A program made the position numbers and the translations under genes. From Melampsora larici-populina 98AG31 (Eukaryota > Basidiomycota > Pucciniomycetes > Pucciniales > Melampsoraceae), in the NCBI RefSeq assembly GCF_000204055.1, contig NW_006768803.1, forward strand, positions 222,966-286,965: 64,000 nt of DNA. Reading direction: 5' to 3'. Below, one piece after another: positions 58,951 through 64,000 of the stretch. Below the pieces are notes generated by a model that worked only from the letters and a program-made list of their open reading frames with translations, was not told the origin of the DNA and did no database searches. Within the stretch, counting starts at the first letter, position 1. Each line of letters opens with the position of its first letter.

Positions 58951-61900
58951 ATGATATCTCATATCTCGATCGATCGAGTTCAATTTATCAAAGCCATATT
59001 TCTTAATCACTTGACATCTGTACGGCGTTCACGCCGCCGCCACTACTGGTGCTGGTTTCAGCTTTCTCACAAAACATCACATCACATCTCGACTTCCTTT
59101 GAATCTCATCATCTGATCTCAAGATTCCATGTGGCTGGGATGCCTTGATCAGCAGGCTCAAAACAACTGCGGTGTTCTCAATCTCAGCCTGATCTAAATA
59201 TTATATGTACTTTTGAGGAGAAGGCCCCACACTTCACCGGTGCACACTTGTATTGGTTGGTTATTGGTACCAATGACAGACTGCAGCGCAGCGAAGGGGT
59301 ACGTATCTACTCTGCCACCCCGAGGTGAAACTCCAGAACGGCAATGCTGTGAAGACCGTTCATGAATCACTTGAAGTTGAACGAAGGAGAAATGCACACC
59401 GAGTAGCGAGACCAATGGGTCTTCTGGTCATTGATGAAATTGGAAAATATCCTATCCTATCACAAAGATCAATAATTAATCCTCTACTCATGTTATCCGT
59501 ATACAGAGTACCTTGTCAAAGAGGCAAATAGGTGAAAGAATTAACAAATCATCACTCAAGCATGCCAGTTCTTCAGTCATCTTAGAAAACACAATAGTCT
59601 GATGATTTAGTATTGATATAGATGTGACCAATCAGGAATATATAAATCACACTGGTGGCTAATTATTCTTTAGGTCGAGATCCTCTGCAATATATGATTA
59701 TCACACGCCAAGAGGATATGAGGACCAGATTCAAGGAAATGTTAAAGTGCTTTGAATACAAGTTTTGATATTGGCAGCAAAACTCTCTTTTCATCTACAT
59801 TTCCTCATGACACTTTGAAGTTTTGGGGAAAGAACAGGAGGGAACCATATTGTCAATGTTACCATACTTGAACCAAAGTGGAGCAAAGTATTGGTGTATT
59901 CCCAGCACAGAGATCTTGTCTCTTCCCTATTATCCTATAGAGTGGTGAGAAGGTAAGAAGAATAGACTAAGTCTAGAGAATTCTACACAGAATTTGAAAA
60001 TGTTAGTGCCGTCTTTTTACCAGCTGGTTCAGTGACCAGAGACTCCTTGGAGGAAGTAGGTTGAGGAGGATTGGATGAATGAAGGAGGAAATTATGAAAC
60101 TGGATATTTCAAGGATTTTGCTTGGTACAAATATCAATTGTGCAACAAACATACAAACCAACAGTAAGTTGTCTAATAAACAATCTCTTTGAGTGATGCT
60201 CATGTCCAATCTAAAAAAGGCCCAGGGTATGTGGCTGCAGCTTATATGAATTAGTCTTTGAGATTTGAAATTTGATGCACACATCAGGTGTCAATCTCAT
60301 AGGTTTAAGAAGTTTTGTCAAGGAACACTCCCAAAATTCACCAGAGGGGATGATGTTCTGCGTTTTCTCACTTCAAACATTTACCTCCTTAGAACCAGGG
60401 ATACACTTGATATGTATGCTTTGAAAAATGTGTGTCTCTTTTCAGAACATTTCAGAACAGTCATTTAGGTGCACCCAACCCCACCTGTTTCAAAAATCCA
60501 GGACTCTTATTATTAAGCTCAAACAACCTCATAAATCAACAAAAAATGCAAAATCAAATCCTACAGAAGCTGGGACTGGATTCAATCATGTAGTATTCAC
60601 ATATTGATAAATAGAAGAGTGTTGGTTAAAAACATACCAGATATAAAAGTTTGTTCTGACTTCTACTACCTGACAATCAAAAAAAATTGATCTTATCTTT
60701 CCTAAATTTGTCTTGGCTGTTATGATTGTGTGCTCCGGACAACTTGTATTTTCTCTGTAAGTGCAGGTTTATCTCTATTGTATCAGGTAATATGAAATTG
60801 CTTCATACTATGGTTTGATTTAAAATTGGTCTAAAACTCTTATTCATCTTTATTATTATCTTGGAGGGTTTCTTAACCTTATAATGTGAAACAGACATAT
60901 GCACCCTTGAACCATTGTTTGCAAGCAATTCTTCTGATTTTCCTGCTCCACTCCACTCTCTAGTGTGCCACCTATCCCCATAACTGGTATAATACACTTG
61001 GACAATGTCTTGGTCTGGCATTTCAACATGGTTAGAGGCTGTGGGGTGTGAGAAACACTCATGAACATTTGAAAATGGATCAAGAAGCTTGAACCTGACT
61101 CCTGGGTGTGCCTTTTGCACCACACTTATCACAAGACAGGGATCACAGAAGAATAAGCAAAAGAATATTTGAGATGACTTATTTGATGAGTTTGAATATA
61201 TAGCAGTGCTTGAGAGTCATGTTGCTCACAAAATCAAACTTAAAAAGATACATTTCATTCCCCCCCCAAAAGTTGCATTTTGAAACTAGGTTCCCCACAA
61301 AGCTGGCTGAAACTTGTTAGTCTTGAGTACCCACTGCGTGTACTTTGAGCTGAAGAATTTGTCTTACCAGCCCCAATTCTTATCTTATATTACTCTGTAC
61401 CAACTGCTGGTCATTGTGGTATCAGTTGAGAGATTGGGACATGTCTGTAAACCAAAGTATCTGGAATTGAATAATGAGTCCACTGAGGTCATTCCATTCA
61501 ATGTTGCATGATTGTGGATGGAGCTTTGGATATATGAATGTGTTGAATATTAACTGTGGAATGATAGCACACTTATATCAAGGTTTGTAAAAACACATTA
61601 ATTGGATATTGAGTGCAAATCACAGATCAATGGGAAAACAGATTATTATTTCTAAAATCCTAGATCACAATTTTGAAGATCTTTCAAAATGGTTGATGAA
61701 GTGCTCCACAATTTCACTGAGGGGAAAGAGTTTCTGGATAATTTAATTACTCTCTGTGTTGTCCAGGTGTGCAAGATTTTCTTGAAGATTCATTTGATTT
61801 GTTCCTTCTGTCTGGAAAATTTCTTCAGTAATTAGATAAGAATATCCAGATTTTCTATATCCTTCAACCACCTGGGTTGATTTTTGATCTCTAAAATTAC

Positions 61901-64000
61901 ACATCATGGAAGGAAAAATCTTCATTGGTAGGTACTACATATATTCTTCCAGATCATTGTGTTTTTCTACTTCCAGTCTTTCTAATGTAGTAATGATACA
62001 TGTGGAGCCTTCCACCAATTCAAGGTTCATTACATATATATGCATATAAATATATGTATTGATCTCAAATTACTTGTTCATTGTTATGAACTGGTTCTAT
62101 TTCACTTGAGTGACATATTCACATTACATGTCACAAGCTCGAGAACCATCTTATAGTTGTAGATACATTGCCTGTACAGATTTTCCCTCATCCGACAATC
62201 CACATAGGAAGACTGGTAATAGATACAAATCCTCACCAGAACTCCCTTGACCCTCGTCGCCGAAAACCCCCAAGTCTGTCCATAACATTCATGACCTCGG
62301 TATTTTTACAAAGCAAGTGCTTCAGATATAGATACACCATACTCACTTTGGTTAGGCTATTTTGTATGGAACTCAGCCAAATTTAGTTTCCATCAGTAAG
62401 CTCATAGTCTCTCTGTTTTCATTGTTTCTTGCAAAGCTTAATTTTCCTGATGTTCAGAAATGGAGAATCTTGAATACTTGATCCATATATTTATTTTGTA
62501 GCTACCTCAAGATGAAATTTGGACAGACTATCATGAGGGTAAATCTTTTGATGTATTACCAGGCTTCCGGTACTGTGATAGATAGACTGACTGAAATTGC
62601 TACCAATTGATGGGTAAATAGGTTGGAAAGTTACAAATCTTCTCAATCAAATGGTACAGTCTTCCCAATTAGCACTGAAAAATTCAACATAAACATAGAA
62701 TGTTCAAAATAGAGGAGTTAAAACTCATAAAAGGTTTATGGAATCACTTCATTCCTCAGTGAAGCACCTCAAACTCACATTCAAAAATTGTGTCAAAGGG
62801 GCAATAAGTCAGTCTTGGATCTACCCCATGTACAGAAAAGTGGAGCTACACTAGTGCAAAGTTGTGATTTGAAGGAATTTCCCAATGGAACAGATGATCA
62901 GGCCATTCATTCACGCTGGGCAAATTCAGGTCATGCAGTGCATCCAGGGTGCATGGGCCTGAATGCATGTCAGGACCTGGGGCACCTGTCAGGCATGCAG
63001 GACTTGTTATCCTGTACACACCCTGTATATGTCACACCAACCACATGTATTTGAGTATGTACTGAAATGTACATGTCACATAGCTATAAGTCCCTCAAGG
63101 GGTCTGTATTGGCCTGTTATTGTGGGCCAAATACCCATGTCACTTGTATGACTGGCCGGGGTGCAATTCATGAGGAGCTGTCATGCAGCCATGACATGAC
63201 TCAGGGTGCGGAAATATCTTCTGTTTTCAACATGACCGCGCAACCTGTATTCACTCCATGACCTCAATTTGCCCGGCGTGATTGGCCCTGGAGAGAAAAT
63301 AAAAGAAGTTTTATAAACATTCTTCCTATGTGATAGTTGGGGATTATATCCAAAGATATCTTGGTAGGGTAACAGGAAGGTATGTGGTTTTTTCTTCAAA
63401 CCCTTACTCAAGATACATCCACAGTAATTGTTGAGGTAGATGTTCTGACCATGAGTGATTGGGCCCAAATCTAACATTAAGGGAGTCAAAAATTTGCATC
63501 AAATTACAGTGGCCTTTTATGGTGTTCTGGTTCAGCGCTCTTGCAATATACACATTTGTGTTGATGTAAGTGAGGTGGCTATGCAGTGGACCTGTAGGTC
63601 AATACTTAAACTCATCCAGTAGCACAAAACTTGTATTTCCTCATCTCAATCAAGACGTTCAGAATGAGCTTGTTCTATCTTGTTGAATCAACCATTGTGT
63701 TATTTTGAATCCTTTCTATGGTGGGAGACACCAAAGATAAGGAAAAGCCCAAATAATCTTGAAATTTTACGCGAGCCCGCAGTTCTCAAACTGGTGAGAA
63801 GCCGAGGGCACTTTGGTATTGCTCTGATCCAGAGCTCCTCAAAACTAGCTTTCTAGAGCAATTGCATAGCTTTTGTGACCTTTTCATTTGAGGCATTCAT
63901 TTAATTCAGAGAGATGAGCTTGACATGTAAGATACCCAGGTAGCCAAAACAGATGCCAGCGACCCCCTCCTGTGCCTGCCGTCTGGGGGCAATCTTCAAC
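58951..64000. other. Gene-poor right end
   Basis: 5 kb of mixed repeat-like DNA with no gene I can support. The best open frame is minus strand 60803-61132 (109 codons, coding-like composition, unknown family); it could be a relic. Others (59194-59531, 62168-62386, 62788-63489) lack recognisable motifs or start context. Confidence 0.4.

Noticed and set aside
59325..59531. Plus-strand ORF with LLVIDEIGKYPI, reminiscent of IstB/DnaC-type ATPases
   Set aside because: Only a dozen residues match, with no Walker A upstream and no partner transposase. It is most likely chance in a gene-poor eukaryotic region.

Overview
This window looks like a transposon-rich stretch of a rust fungus (Basidiomycota, Pucciniales) chromosome. 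Most real genes are cut by many short introns (about 55-100 nt, GT...AG, usually with a CTGA/CTAA-type branch site). Intergenic DNA is AT-rich. Single-copy eukaryotic housekeeping genes alternate with large nested transposons. The genus cannot be fixed from sequence alone.

Layout. (1) 1-1476: 3' part of a dynein light intermediate chain gene. (2) 2570-13310: a small TA-flanked foldback element, a scrap of retrotransposon end, then a hAT-like element (4339-13310; TIR TAGGGCTGTGACCCGG, 8-bp duplication). Nested inside it is a 7,820-bp DNA transposon (5252-13071) with 259-bp terminal inverted repeats that I read as identical and a 9-bp target duplication. That inner element carries a DUF6589-type gene, a convergent RecQ-like helicase gene with two in-frame TGA codons, and a small divergent gene. 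This is the most unusual system in the window. (3) 15099-19244: a secreted subtilisin-like protease with 21 exons, including a proposed 3-nt microexon. (4) 20121-21253: a palindrome-rich MITE. (5) 22262-35047: a Ngaro/DIRS-type tyrosine-recombinase retrotransposon with textbook split direct repeats (A1-ORFs-B1-A2-B2). It is decayed by C-to-T-type nonsense changes and riddled with later insertions. Two of those insertions carry captured host-gene pieces: G-alpha plus protein kinase in one, COG2 in the other. (6) 35597-56253: a compact, conserved block of ATR/Mec1 checkpoint kinase, COX15 heme A synthase, a small secreted protein, TRM10 tRNA methyltransferase, and on the minus strand a Whi3/Scw1-type RNA-binding protein. 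(7) 56254-64000: trinucleotide-rich 5' flank and gene-poor DNA with no gene I can support.

Within the 7.8-kb transposon, the DUF6589 protein (862 aa, open throughout) and the helicase (about 786 aa) converge with their stops 55 bp apart. The 173-aa protein is divergent from the DUF6589 gene across a 434-bp promoter region. The layout suggests one autonomous mobile unit: candidate transposase, DNA-unwinding partner and a possible regulator. Exon boundaries were placed by hand from splice signals and reading frame. The ATR, COX15, secreted-protein, TRM10 and Whi3-like models each sum to a whole number of codons.
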